DNA from: Symbiodinium natans | Taxonomy: Eukaryota; Sar; Dinophyceae; Suessiales; Symbiodiniaceae | Assembly: GCA_905221605.1 (NCBI GenBank) | Contig: CAJNDS010001935.1 | Location: 1 to 64,000 of the forward strand | DNA: 64,000 bases | Reading direction: 5' to 3' | In this document: piece by piece, positions 21,149-30,789 of the stretch | How positions within the stretch are numbered: the stretch's first letter is position 1 | Layout of the letters: each line of letters opens with the position of its first letter | Translations under genes and position numbers: made by a program | The notes under the pieces: model-generated | Told to the model about the DNA's origin: nothing | The model's database searches: none | What the model saw: only the letters and a program-made list of their open reading frames with translations

Positions 21149-21450
21149 GCCTAAACCCTAAACCCTAAACCCTAAGCCCTAAGCCCTAAACCCTAAACCC
21201 TAAACCCCAAACCCTAAACCCTAAACCCTAATCCCTACCCCAACAGCACACCAAGCTCGGCACTCAGTTCCTTGGCACTCCGGGCTCTTGGGGTCCACCT
21301 GCAACATCCCCCGAATCTCGGGCTTTTAGGGTTTTAGGGTTGTTTTTGGCACCCGCGTAGCAGGGTTTAGGGTTTAGGGTTTAGGGTTTAGGGTTTAGGG
21401 TTTAGGGTTTAGGGTTTAGAGCTTAGGGTTCAGGGTTTAGGATTGAGGGT
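21149..21450. repeat. CCCTAAA array, 85-bp unique core, TTTAGGG array
   Basis: About 12 CCCTAAA/CCCTAAG units (21149-21235), then a unique segment, then about 14 TTTAGGG units (21310-21450). On the minus strand the core (about 21250-21312) lies between a TTGCAG acceptor and a GTAGGG donor and reads VDPKSPECQGTECRAWC, so it may be a small exon. Confidence 0.85.
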
Positions 21451-21540
21451 TGCGTCCAGTTTCCTGAGGGAGCTACCTCGTTTAGTTTTTCACTTGACCA
21501 GATGACTTACACCTTGATAAATCGAAAATCTATATAAATC

Positions 21541-21780
21541 TATATATAAATATAAATGTAAATGTAAATATAAATGTAAATATAAATGTAAATATAAATG
21601 TAAATACAAATGTAACTACACATACAAATGCATATACATACATATATATAAATATATAATGTGTGGGTACATAAATGAATAAATATAAATATAAATATAC
21701 ATATAAATATAAATATAAATATAAATATCATATAATATAATATAATATAATACAATATAATATAATATATGTATGTTAAT
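21541..21780. repeat. (TAAATA)n / (TATAA)n microsatellite tract
   Basis: About 240 bp of ATAAATGTAAAT-type and ATATAAT-type words. Confidence 0.95.
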
Positions 21781-21952
21781 ATAGGAGAAAATCCTGAAGC
21801 AAAAGTGGCCGCCTTTGCCACCAGGTCAACCCGACCGCGCAGAGGATCGAGGTAGCCCCGAAGGTCCTGGCAGGAGCTTCAAGAATTGCAGGGTCTTAGG
21901 GTTTAGGGTTTAGGGGTTGATCTGAGAATTCTGGCTTTACCAGCTGGTAAGC

Positions 21953-22035
21953 TTACTCCAACAAGTCTGGCTCCTCTTCGCTGCGCAGCCGCTCGAAACC
22001 AGCCCAGAGTTGGAGACGACAGCTTCCAAGCGGAA
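21953..22035 (-). CDS. Probable terminal exon of an unidentified gene
   Basis: After an AGGCAG acceptor at 22036, the frame reads to a TAA at 21953-21955 and ends in FERLRSEEEPDLLE. The clean acidic C-terminus and the stop right after it look protein-like. Immediately 5' on the sense strand the sequence is CCCTAAACCCTAAACCC, i.e. a telomere-type array (22043-22090) abuts the acceptor. Upstream exons of the same gene are not identified. The exon is only 28 codons, so the call rests on composition and splice context. Confidence 0.4.
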
Positions 22036-22379
22036 CTGCCTGGGTTTAGGGTTTAGGGTTTAGGGGTTAGGGTCCAGGGTTCAGGGTTTAGGACAAAGCA
22101 GCGTGCACTAGGGGCTCGGAAAGTGGGATGCTTGTATACATTACTGCTTTCTACTGCCGCCAAGATGTTGTGATGTGCACGGTGCACGTGCATGGCCATC
22201 CCCTTTTCCAGGGTTCTCCTTGAGAATTCAGAACTTTGCGAACCCCAACCCCACAATCGCAAAAGTTAGCTCTTCTGCCCCTTTTTTCATCTGGGGCCCC
22301 GGCTGCTGGCAGCAGCTCTTCGCGGAGCTGAGGCAAATGCAGCGTGCAGCTCTGAAGTCGCACTGGCAGGGAGAGAGAA

Positions 22380-22488
22380 CCCAAAGAGCCCAATATTGCT
22401 TAATTAAGGAATATACCTTAAATCATATTAAGGATCCCTATATGATTTAAGGAATATTCCTTAGTTAAGCAATATTGGGCTCTTTGGG
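22380..22488. repeat. Palindromic MITE-like element A, copy 1
   Basis: 109 bp starting CCCAAAGAGCCCAATATTGC and ending in its reverse complement; the arms include GGAATAT-CCTTAAATCATAT. A second copy is at 51093-51198. Confidence 0.95.
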
Positions 22489-22636
22489 AAGACATGATGA
22501 TTGTCCAAGTTGTTCTTCTCGGGGCTATTTTTCTTGATGGTGGTACGACTCATTCGTACAGTCGTGATATTGCGACTATGTATGACTTGGGGGACGGAGG
22601 CCATGGTCTTCGAGCCTCTATCTGGGTATCCACTCG

Positions 22637-22705
22637 GCCCCTAAACCCTAAACCCTAAACCCTAAACCCGAAACCCTAAACCCTAAACCCTAGACCCTAA
22701 ACAAG
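22637..22705. repeat. CCCTAAA array
   Basis: About nine units, with small variants CCCGAAA and CCCTAGA. Confidence 0.95.
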
Positions 22706-22801
22706 CTTTAACAAGCCCCGAGATGGAGGACACCTTCGGCATGAACCCTGAGTGTCGAGAGATGCCACAACATGCTTTTGACAGTTCTGCACGATGGTCC
22801 A

Positions 22802-22896
22802 GATGTTCCCCCTTATACTAACAGCCCTTTACATAGGGATTCGAATCGGGGGCACGATAATCTCTATTAAGGACTGCTACTAGAAGGGGGAACATC
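22802..22896. repeat. MITE-like element B, copy 1
   Basis: Ends GATGTTCCCCCTTATACTAACAG and its approximate reverse complement CTGCTACTAGAAGGGGGAACATC. Second copy at 55711-55823. Confidence 0.85.
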
Positions 22897-22968
22897 CCAA
22901 TCGGAAACCTTCATTGTCCACCCCCCCCCCCCCCCCCAACCCTAAACCCTAAACCCTTTTGAACCCAG

Positions 22969-23192
22969 ACTCTGTACGTCAGCTGGCACGATGACAATGC
23001 AGACCCCAAACCCTGAACCCTAGAAACTAAAACAATCTAAACCCTAAACCCTATAAAACCTAAACCCTAAACCCTAAACCCTGAACCCTAAGAGCCAAAA
23101 CAGTCCAAGGATGGCGGCAGCGCGGCAGGCGGAGCACTGTGGCCAGAGTTTGGCCGCTGCCTCGCGGAGGGCGAAGGCGGCAATGGCTGCCT
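22969..23192 (+). CDS. Two candidate micro-exons joined by a telomere-repeat intron
   Basis: Exon a (22969-23001) follows GAACCCAG and reads TLYVSWHDDNA. Exon b (23104-23192) follows AAAACAG, reads SKDGGSAAGGALWPEFGRCL and onward, and ends at GTAGGT. Phases agree (0/0) if the first donor is GA at 23002, a donor type that occurs in dinoflagellates. The intervening 102 nt is nearly all CCCTAAA-type repeat. A possible preceding exon at about 22716-22790 reads EMEDTFGMNPECREMPQHA. The protein is not recognised. Small size makes this tentative, but both segments look coding and both lie directly 3' of CCCTAAA. Confidence 0.35.
23006..23100. repeat. CCCTAAA array (degenerate)
   Basis: CCCTGAACCCTAGAAACTAAAACAATCTAAACCCTAAACC and similar, about 11 imperfect units. 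Confidence 0.9.
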
Positions 23193-23352
23193 GTAGGTGT
23201 CAGTTACGTTCGATCAAGGGGAGGGATTGTTTTCTTCTCATCTTTGGGAGGGGGGGGGGGGTTCTCAAGCAAACAGTTGTTATGTCATTCGGAATTGCGT
23301 CTGTGATTAATTTGGTGTGGTTTTTGCGAAGATCTGCAATCTGGAAGCTGTC

Positions 23353-25122
23353 TCAATGACTCTCTATTAAGTCGAATAAACGGAAAAAGAACACTGAGAG
23401 AGAGACTCGAAATTCTCCAGGCAGTGCGTGCATGAAGGGATTCTCGCATGCAGCTTCTGCCCGGGATGCTTGCTTGAAATTTTGAGCAATGCTACGACAC
23501 GGTCGAGAACCATACAGACGGGGCCATGATCTTCGAGACATTTGTCGCTTGATGCTTCGGATCAACACTGAACGCAGTGTCGACGATCGTGGCCGTCCGC
23601 AGGGCGAGGCGTAACTCGACATGTTACTGGAGGCTTGAACCATCTCGTGAGGATTAACCCGTCTTGCTGAAAGATGACCGTCGTCACTGGGACGGTCACG
23701 ATCGTGCAATTTCCCTGGGCAAAAGTTTGCGTTCTTGTCTGCTTTCAGGCTCTTCGGGGTCAGGTGGCCGAATGCACCACTTGTAGACTGTTGCACCTAC
23801 TAGCGACCTTGCTCTGGGATCCTGGCTGCCACAGGAACCTGAGCTGCAAAAGTCCAATATTGAAAGCCTATTCTCTGCAGGCGTAAGAGCTTGCATGGTT
23901 TGCAAATCATGGTTCCAAGCCATCATGAAACTCTGCAGGGCTGTAGCAAAGCGTGCAGTGCGCAACGTGCATCTTCCATGTCTTGCACCGGTGGCTGGGC
24001 TTTTAAAGTGCTTCGGCAAGTCTACCTGTTTTAAGAACACCTCGATTCCTCGATCCAGCGATACTTGGTGTTGCAGATTCGTCATAGAGTCTCAAGGCTA
24101 TACAACGGGATGGTGGCCAAATGCGAGAATGGCACCTCACCAGTCTGGCTTGGAAAGAGAAGAATGGGGGCAATCCTGCCGGTGAACTGCACTGGGCCTT
24201 CCAAGCACGGAAACCGGATACGCTAGCAACCTCGATTGATCTCAAAAAAAAACTTGAATCTGGAGCTCCTTGGCTCCTACTCTCGGCGTGATACATATCT
24301 CTTGTCACAACTTGCAAAACACAGGAGCGCGGTCCTCTTGGAAGAGCGGACGTGCGCCAGAAGCGAGGAGTCACTCGCCTGGCGGCCACAAGAATGCGAG
24401 GCACCTGTATGCTTGGGGGAAGGTTTGCAAGACGTTTGGGATGTCACAGAACGAAATCTGGGTTGCCTTTGCCTTCTGACTGCACGCCTGCCTATTCAGG
24501 TAGGTCGCACACTCGCCTGCTGTGCTCATGCAAAGCAAAAAAGATAGCCCATCATGGCTGTCCATGTCCGGCATGAATGAACCAGCAACTTCAATGGTTC
24601 TTTGTGCTGAACTTGCACAGCCTGAGTTGCAGCCTGCGCTGCCGTCTCAGCTGCCTCCTGTCAATGTATGGGAATGATCCGCGAACTTGGCAATCGGAAC
24701 ACAGCGCTGCCCCGGCGATGCCAAGCAGAAATCCAACTTCGCTGACGTACGCTGCGCAGAAAGGACAGTGGTATAGAAGCCTGATGCTTTGGGCTTTGGA
24801 GTGGCGAAAGCAATGCACCCCTGCTCCTTTTTTGCTGCTGCAATTTGCTGCTCAAATTGTCGGCAGCATCAGCACTCTCATCGTTTGGACTGCATGTGAG
24901 GTGTGGTGTTTTCACATCATTCTTCTGTCTGGGACCTGGTTTTTGGGTGGGGGGTTTCGGTAATGCAGTGATACGGTGCGCACTTTTCGGGGGCCATGTC
25001 TGTACATGCTCCCTAAACCGAAACGTCACTTTCCTCCGGATCAGCATACCCGTCTCCCTCTTGTTCCTCCTTGTCCAGCTCCTTGCTCGCAGATTCTTAC
25101 TTGCGAAGCATCGTTGAGACAA
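23353..25122 (-). CDS. Probable multi-exon or decaying gene, unidentified
   Basis: Several minus-strand segments look coding but lie in different frames: about 25095-25030 (SKELDKEEQEGDGYADPEES, before a possible GT donor), 24815-24690 (GCIAFATPKPKASGFYTTVL), 24605-24371 (SFMPDMDSHDGLSFLLCMST to a stop at 24371), 24085-23700 (VDLPKHFKSPATGARHGRCT and onward) and 23750-23400 (KNANFCPGKLHDRDRPSDD). No product family is recognised. Frame changes are at places where introns would fit, but I could not find one model with matching phases, so this could be a real multi-exon gene, two genes, or a pseudogene. Gene-level evidence is the sustained coding-like composition over 1.7 kb without telomere arrays. 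Confidence 0.4.
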
Positions 25123-25144
25123 TTCTTGACCTTCTTCCGAGTGA

Positions 25145-25470
25145 AACCCCTAAACCCTCAACCCTAAACCCCAAACCCCTAATCCTCGACACCACGGAAT
25201 ACCGAAGGGAGCATGGAGCTCCACAACAACCGTCTAGGGATGAAAGCTGACTGCCATAAACCCTAAACCCTAAACCCTAAACCCTAAACCCTAAACCCTA
25301 AACCCTAAACCCTAAACCCTAAACTGCTGCCTAGGTGTCTGCTTCAGCCGCCTCCAAGAGCCGGATCTGCTCCTGCACCTTCCACTTTCCGCAAACCCTA
25401 CTTAGGGTTTAGGGTTTAGGGTTTAGGGTTTAGGGTTTAGGGTTTAGGGTTTAGGGTTTAGGGTTTAGGG
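25145..25470. repeat. Telomere-type arrays in both orientations
   Basis: CCCTAAA at 25147-25185 and 25258-25325 (about nine perfect units), then TTTAGGG at 25402-25470 (about ten units). Confidence 0.97.
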
Positions 25471-25575
25471 CCACACGACATCGAAAACACCAAGGCAACT
25501 TCTCAGAGACCAGCTTCACGGGGGAACTCCCTGCCGAGGCGCTGCTTCTGCAGCTTCCAGAAGCTGGATTTGCTC
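25334..25575 (-). CDS. Two homologous micro-exons (EQI-LLEAAEA)
   Basis: Minus-strand segments 25575-25531 and 25372-25334 each follow a GCAG acceptor and begin GAGCA-ATCC. They read EQIQLLEAAEAAPRQ and EQIRLLEAAEADT, 10 of the first 11 residues the same. Between them lies a TTTAGGG array (plus strand), which on the sense strand is CCCTAAA directly upstream of the second acceptor. This looks like a duplicated coiled-coil exon in a gene running right to left. A third segment of similar nature, ILAEEQRLLQESS (about 26105-26060, acceptor CATCCAG), may belong to the same gene. Tentative because of the small size. Confidence 0.4.
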
Positions 25576-25636
25576 CTGCGGGGACTCAGGTGGCCGCTGT
25601 TCTGGACCAGGGTGGCCGTTAACACACCCCTCTGAA

Positions 25637-25727
25637 AAAATATTCCTGAAATAGGATCCTCTTAAACCCTAATAAGGAAAATAAAAAAATAGTCCCGACA
25701 TAGGATCCTCTTAAACCCTAATAAGGG
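25637..25727. repeat. Direct duplication of about 40 bp
   Basis: GGATCCTCTTAAACCCTAAT occurs twice (25656 and 25705 regions) with AT-rich flanks ATTCCTGAAATA / AGTCCCGACATA. Confidence 0.9.
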
Positions 25728-25805
25728 GAAACAAAAAAAAAAGGTCCCCTTTTGAACCTGTGCGTTCCATCCATATACAGGCGAGCTTTGGGCTTTGGAC
25801 TGACA

Positions 25806-25925
25806 CCGTGTAACCCTAAACCCTGAACCCTGAACCCTGAACCCTAAACCCTAAACCCTAAACCCTAAACCCTAAACCCTAAACCCTAAACCCTAAACCC
25901 TAAACCCTGAACCCTAACCTAAAGA
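25806..25925. repeat. CCCTAAA array
   Basis: About 15 units, some CCCTGAA. A TTTAGGG array follows at 26113-26155 after a 185-bp unique core. Confidence 0.97.
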
Positions 25926-25939
25926 GCACAGCCGGCTCC

Positions 25940-26105
25940 GAACCTCAAAGGCATCTAGGCCCCACGAATCCAACCGAGCTGCTCTTGAAGAGGAAAAGGC
26001 CAACCCCGTGTACTCCCCAAGAATCCGCGGCGCAAATCTCCAACCCCAAACCCCGACGCAGAGAGCTCTCCTGCAGTAGGCGCTGCTCTTCGGCCAGAAT
26101 CTGGA
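25940..26105. other. Unique segment with coding-like frames on both strands
   Basis: On the plus strand, after AGAGCACAG, a frame includes PTNPTELLLKRKRPTPCTP; on the minus strand, after CATCCAG, a frame includes ILAEEQRLLQESS. Both lie directly 3' of CCCTAAA arrays in their own sense. I cannot decide which is real. Confidence 0.3.
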
Positions 26106-26844
26106 TGGGTCACGGTTTAGGGTTTTTAGGGTTTAGGGTTTAGGGTTTAGGGTTTAAGGGGGGCTCTGGGGTTGGAGCCTTTTCGAAGCCTCTGAGTTTT
26201 GGGGCCTTGAGTATTTGGGCCTGTGCACTCAGGTTTGGGCATGCAATCGGTTCAATGGTGTACCGAGGGGCTGAAGCCCGAACTAACAGGTGCTAAGGTT
26301 GTAGGTTGGATCGACTGGATGTACTTAAGCTAGCAGATGGATACCAGTGCCACTACTTGTCCTGTCAGCCAGGACCTGGCTGTCAAGCCAGGACATCGTC
26401 TAGAACAGGAAAAGAGGCGTCAACCACTGACAGCACTGGCACGCTCACCGACCCCCAGCACAAGCCTCACATGAGATGCAATACTTCGAACCAAAGAGCC
26501 AATAAAATCACAGCGCCACGAGCGTGTGCCTGGGGGTCAACGTCCAGCAGTTGCGCAGCAGCGGCGAGCGCCTAGCGGGGCTCTATTTGAGAAGCTGACG
26601 CGGGCGAAGGTAGATAGGGGTTGCTAGTTGCAGTATACCATCACGAAGTCAGGAGGCTCTGGGTTTCAAACGGGCATGGGGTGGTGCGAATTGTGATGAG
26701 TAGGACGAGCAAAGGCAAGCAGCCAACCGCTCATGGTGTTCTCATCGTCGATTCTTCCACAGCAGATCAAGACAGACACTTTCATGAAAGTATGGTAAGA
26801 CGTATCCAGCCCGCGGACATTACAGTAGGGCCTCCCTGCAACAA

Positions 26845-27277
26845 AAGGCATCGACTCTTCGCACAAGGCACATCTTTGTCGCCCGCGGGCTCATCCGTGT
26901 CGAAGACCTCGGGCAGCACCTGCACAGTTCCCGGACTGCCCTCAGCCCGCTAATGCCAAGTCTGTCTATCGTAAAACTTAGACCAGGCTGAGCCGAAAGA
27001 CCATCAGAAGCGCCCTTGTAGCTTCGTAATGTAAGTAATCACCCAGGTAAGGGACATGAAGCGATGTCTCAAGACAGTGGGCATATGTTGGCATGAGCGT
27101 CAGTGACCTTGGTGAAGGGACCACAGAAATCCCATGAGTCACGCCTGGGTTGTTATGGTGCATCCACCCCTACCGTGCCGAGGTGCAGAAAGGGGATCGT
27201 ATGCTTCGTCGTCCTCGTCTTCCATCTCCACGTCGCCAGCATCTGGCAAAGCTCCGGAGCTCTTCAGCTTGCAGGCG
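26845..27277 (-). CDS. Two candidate exons of an unidentified gene
   Basis: Segment 27277-27174 follows GGGTAG, reads ACKLKSSGALPDAGDVEMED into a very acidic stretch (EDEDDEAYDPLS) and stops at a GTAGGG donor. Segment 26919-about 26860 follows CTGTGCAG and reads VLPEVFDTDEPAGDKDVPC. Both have the acidic, soluble composition of linker regions. Phases of the two do not match, so at least one exon between them would be missing. No family recognised. Confidence 0.35.
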
Positions 27278-27479
27278 CTACCCATCTCGTAGCAAGTCTA
27301 GTTTAGTTGGTATAGCAGCAGTGCCAGGCGACGCAGCAAGTCATGAAGTGGGCTAGTGTCAGACGTGAATTCAAAAAGAGGCAAGATGGAAGGGCGGAAG
27401 GACTTTCAACAGTATATCTTGGGCCGAACAATCGCAACCAAAACCCAAAACCCCAAACCCTAAATACCCAAAACGACCC

Positions 27480-28131
27480 AAAGTCCCATCTGTAGCAGTC
27501 CTGGCAGCTCTGCAGCCAGGAAGTCCAGGGCTCCACCAAGCTCGGTCACCTCCTGCCCGTCTCTCCCCACGATCTCCGAACTGCACCCCCAGAGCACCTC
27601 ACGAGGCTTTCCGCCTCCTGTGAGAAGAACCGACGTTGTTCTGCACGCGATGTTCATGACCACTAGGGAACGAGGAGGTCGGAAGAACTCAAAACCTCCC
27701 AAACCTATGGGAAGGCCTCAGGCACCCCCGCCACACCCCGCGAACTGAAGTGAACCTCCACATCCTCAGCGAATCTTGCTGAGCATTTTCTGGGCTGGGT
27801 GATATAGTGAGGGAGGGGGGGCGGGCATGATGAAATCCCTCTCGTCTCCAACCTGCACCTGCACCTTTTTTGAACCTGGGCCTTAAACTCCAAATTCCTT
27901 GACTCTGAGCTAACAAACTAGAAAAAAAAAAAAATATATATATATATATATATAGGGAGAGAGATGTATATATACAGATGTACATCTATATATATATATA
28001 TATATACATTCTTATAAGCCTTCCACCTTCGCATGGAAGGCTATTTCAAAGTCTGGTAAACACTATGCCTGAACCCCAGCCCGCCACTTCTCCTCGGTCT
28101 CCGCCAGGAAATCCAAAGCGTTGCCCAACTC
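27480..28131 (-). CDS. Two candidate exons sharing an ELGxALDFLA motif
   Basis: Segment 28131-28069 (acceptor ATTAGAG, donor CAG|GC) reads ELGNALDFLAETEEKWRAG. Segment 27662-about 27484 (acceptor CCCTAG) reads NIACRTTSVLLTGGGKPREV and later VTELGGALDFLAAELPGLLQ. The shared ELG(N/G)ALDFLA(E/A) suggests exon duplication within one gene running right to left. Product unknown. The 3' splice region of the first exon overlaps a copy of MITE-like element C (28139-28210). Confidence 0.4.
27925..28010. repeat. AT and GA microsatellites
   Basis: (TA)n at 27933-27953 and 27989-28006, with poly-A and GAGAGAGA between. Confidence 0.95.
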
Positions 28132-28138
28132 CTCTAAT

Positions 28139-28210
28139 ATGGGGGGGGGTTCCGAAATTAGGGGTACCTTATTGGGGTCCTCATTCAGGGAATCCTATCT
28201 AATGAATATG
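28139..28210. repeat. MITE-like element C, partial copy a
   Basis: GGGGGGGTTCCGAAATTAGGGGTACCTTATTGGGG then GGAATCCTATCTAATG. Fuller copies are at 51925-52030 and 63220-63327. Confidence 0.75.
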
Positions 28211-28237
28211 TAGAGCAGTTTTTTTTTGTTTTTTCTT

Positions 28238-28257
28238 CGGTTTAGGGTTTAGGGTTT
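28238..28257. repeat. TTTAGGG units
   Basis: Two to three units. Further short TTTAGGG or CCCTAAA pieces are at 28462-28477, 28500-28515, 28850-28867 and 28943-28985. Confidence 0.9.
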
Positions 28258-28984
28258 TGCGTGGCTACTATGTCGGTGTAGAGTGCCCTTGTGCATGTTT
28301 TGTTAAGGCTTCCGAGTCAAGACTGCCCGCCAAGGCCTCTGTAGGAAGCGGTGGGACAGGCTCGGCCTCAATGACTCCGGGCATCCACAGCATCGCTCTG
28401 CAACGCTGCGTCTTGCTTACCTACGTATCTCCGATACCCAGTGGTCTCGACTGGCAAAGTAGGGTTTAGGGTTTAGGTGGTCCTAAATACTAAGCCCCTT
28501 GCCCCTAAACCCTACGCCCTAAGCTACCAGAAGATTCTACAAGATAAGCGAGATCACATCGTGGCTGCAATCCTCCTACAAGCATCTCGGCACCTCTCAG
28601 CATCTCTGCACAGCTCCAAAGTGAGACCAGTATACGGCCTACAGTTCATGGGACTCAACTTTGGGCCCATCAAGGTTCTACCCTTGGGTTTGGGGACCCT
28701 GTTGAAAGATCCTCTATAAGGGAATATATGGGCCATACTCGAAGTGTATTCAGCGCGCCTCTTAGGGGGCACATCCTTCGGGTCCGAGTATGACTCCCTT
28801 GAACAGTGGGTGAGCATGGACCGATCATCCCCCAACCTTGGCATAGTCGGGGTTTAGGGTTTAGGGTGGCGACTGTTTACCTGCCGGGCCCTGGCACCGT
28901 GCAACCCTTCTTGCAACCTTGAAACCTCTGAGCCAAGGCCCTTGAACCCTAAACCCTAAACCCTAAACCCTAAACCCTAAACCC

Positions 28985-29078
28985 CCCTCTGCAGTGAAGA
29001 GGCCGGTTCCGTGAGCGGCACATCCACAGTCGGCGCCTCTTCGCCGCGCCGTTTCTTCGGCGTCGGCTCCTGTGCCTC
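28985..29078 (-). CDS. Candidate exon with nuclear-localisation-like motif
   Basis: After a CCACACAG acceptor at 29079, the minus strand reads EAQEPTPKKRRGEEAPTVDV and ends SLQ before a TTTAGGG array that also supplies a GT. PKKRR is a classical nuclear localisation pattern. Directly 5' on the sense strand is CCCTAAACCCTAAACCC. It lies 1.8 kb downstream of the last recognised exon of the poly(A) polymerase gene in the same direction and could be its C-terminus, since such enzymes often carry a basic tail; this link is not shown. Confidence 0.45.
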
Positions 29079-29106
29079 CTGTGTGGGTGGAAAAAGTGGG
29101 TGGTTT

Positions 29107-30290
29107 TGGGTTTAGGGTTTAGGGTGCCTGGGTCCATGAGATTCCAATGGAGGGAGTTTAGGGTTCTTAGGGCTTATAGGGTTTAGGGTTTCAGGCTCAG
29201 GGAGTTTAGGGTATTCTTAGGGCTTTCAGCGCTTAGGGTTTGGGGGGGTTTTGGGTTTGAGTTTGGGTTCTTAGGGCTTAGGGGTCTAGGTTTCGTAGGG
29301 CTTAGGGTTTAGGATTCAGGGGGCTAAACCAAAGGGGATTCTGCAGACCCACGCCTCGCATGTGATACCAAGCAAAACTCAGTAGCTCAGCAACCATATT
29401 ACAACAAGGGCACCCTTTTTTTGGTTGGTTACTTTATAAGGGAACCCAGAACCCAAAAAAAACTGTAAAGGGTACCACTGGGCTAACCAGCAAAAGTGTA
29501 TCTTGCTAGCCCCAGGCGTGAAGCGAGCTGTTCAGTAGGCCGAGGCTCTCGGAAGGCCCATCGTTGCCCCAGGGTTTAGGGTTTTGGGGGTTTATAGGGT
29601 TTAGGGTTTACGATGCGGCTATCAAAACGGACAAGTGCCGAAGCCGAACCATTGCCATTCAAATCCTTAACCCATGGCATTATACCCTTCGCATCCTCGT
29701 CACTCTCCGGGCGTCCCACTCCCTGGGCGGGGGGCATGCCGAGGCATAATTCTGAATCGGCCGGGTAAGGGCCTCTAGGGGGGGGTTTATCAGCTGATGT
29801 CCCCAGATCTGCGAAGCCTCCAGGAAGGGTGCAGGCTGCTCGCGGTACAGCTGATAACGCTCGGCGATGGTAGGGTGGTCCTGCCAAGGGAGGCTGGGAG
29901 GATCGTCCGTTTATCCATGCTCAGATACAAGTTTCCGTGTCCCCCCCCCCCCCAGGCCTGGCGAAGGAGGAAGGGGCAAAGAAGGGATCCTTCGGGGGCC
30001 TTCTTCGTCAAGAAAAGCTCGGAAAGGACCTTCAGGACGGGCTGGGTACTTCTCATGCCCCTAATACTAAAACCCCCCCTAATTTTAAATATTTTTTCCC
30101 GGCCTGCACCCAGCCCAATACTAAACCTGTTTGAGAATTAGGGGGGGAGGGGTTCAGGGCCTTCGCCCTTGAGTTGAGCCACTAGGGTTTCAAGGTTTAG
30201 GGCTGAAGGCTGACAGGATTAGGATCCAGGGCTCAGGGCTTGGAGGGTTTAATTATTAGGTTTCGGAATTCAGGTTTTAGGATTTAGACC
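29107..30290. repeat. Degenerate TTTAGGG-rich region
   Basis: Repeated but imperfect TTTAGGG, CTTAGGG and TTCAGGG words at 29107-29330, 29571-29612 and 30180-30290, with G and C homopolymers at 29940-29953 and 30290-30306. No gene recognised on the plus strand; frames at 29576-30140 are not convincing. Confidence 0.8.
29382..29486. repeat. MITE-like element D, copy 1
   Basis: TAGCTCAGCAACCATATTACAA ... AAGGGCACCC ... AACCCAGAACCCAAAAAAA ... GGGTACCACTGGGCTA. The ends are inverted (TAGCCCAGT-type). Second copy at 55458-55562. Confidence 0.9.
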
Positions 30291-30689
30291 CCCCCCCCCC
30301 CCCCCAAGTATAAATATTTTGCGGGCCCAGGCGAATTTCAGAATTAGGAAGGGGGGGGGACAGATTTAGTACTAGGGGGAAGGGATTACTTCTCATGCCC
30401 TACGCTGTACTTCGGGAAGTTCTGCTTTTTCTACAAGGCCACAATTTCTCGGTGCCCTCACGGGACGCAGTACCACGTCACGTAGTCAAAGCATCCCCAC
30501 AGCTCCAGTGGCTTCATAGAATTTGCCGCAATTCTAAGCACAAAGCTGCGATTCGAACTGCGACCACGCGCCTGGTAGCCGTGATTGAAGGCTGCCCGCA
30601 CGAGCCCTATCCTTGAGCAGCTTTGGGGCGAATAGGATCCAAGGCTGTGCTGCTCTTAGACGTGAGGTTTACGGGGCCACTCTCGGGAG

Positions 30690-30725
30690 TTGCCATGAGA
30701 AGAGGCCTTCACTTCATGCTCTTCG
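30690..30725 (-). CDS. Candidate small exon downstream of the polymerase
   Basis: The sense strand reads SPEEHEVKASSHGNSREW and further PRKPHV to a stop, following a CCCTAAA array (30737-30770) within a few bases. Possible 3' exon of the poly(A) polymerase gene. Too small to be sure. Confidence 0.3.
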
Positions 30726-30789
30726 GGGCTGGCCCCCAGGGTTTAGGGCTTAGGGTTTAGGTTTAGGGTTCTCTGACGCACTGCTCCCA

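Noticed and set aside
21149-26160. Unique cores capped by CCCTAAA on the left and TTTAGGG on the right, like miniature chromosomes joined end to end
   Set aside because: Cores at 21.2, 25.3, 25.9, 29.0 and 32.3 kb fit, but same-direction and head-to-head array pairs at similar spacing are about as common (for example 25.2, 54.7, 58.4 and 62.8 kb), so orientation does not support capping.
27460-27985. Overlapping frames ending in the AT microsatellite
   Set aside because: Only the segment up to about 27662 on the minus strand keeps coding-like text; the remainder is low complexity.
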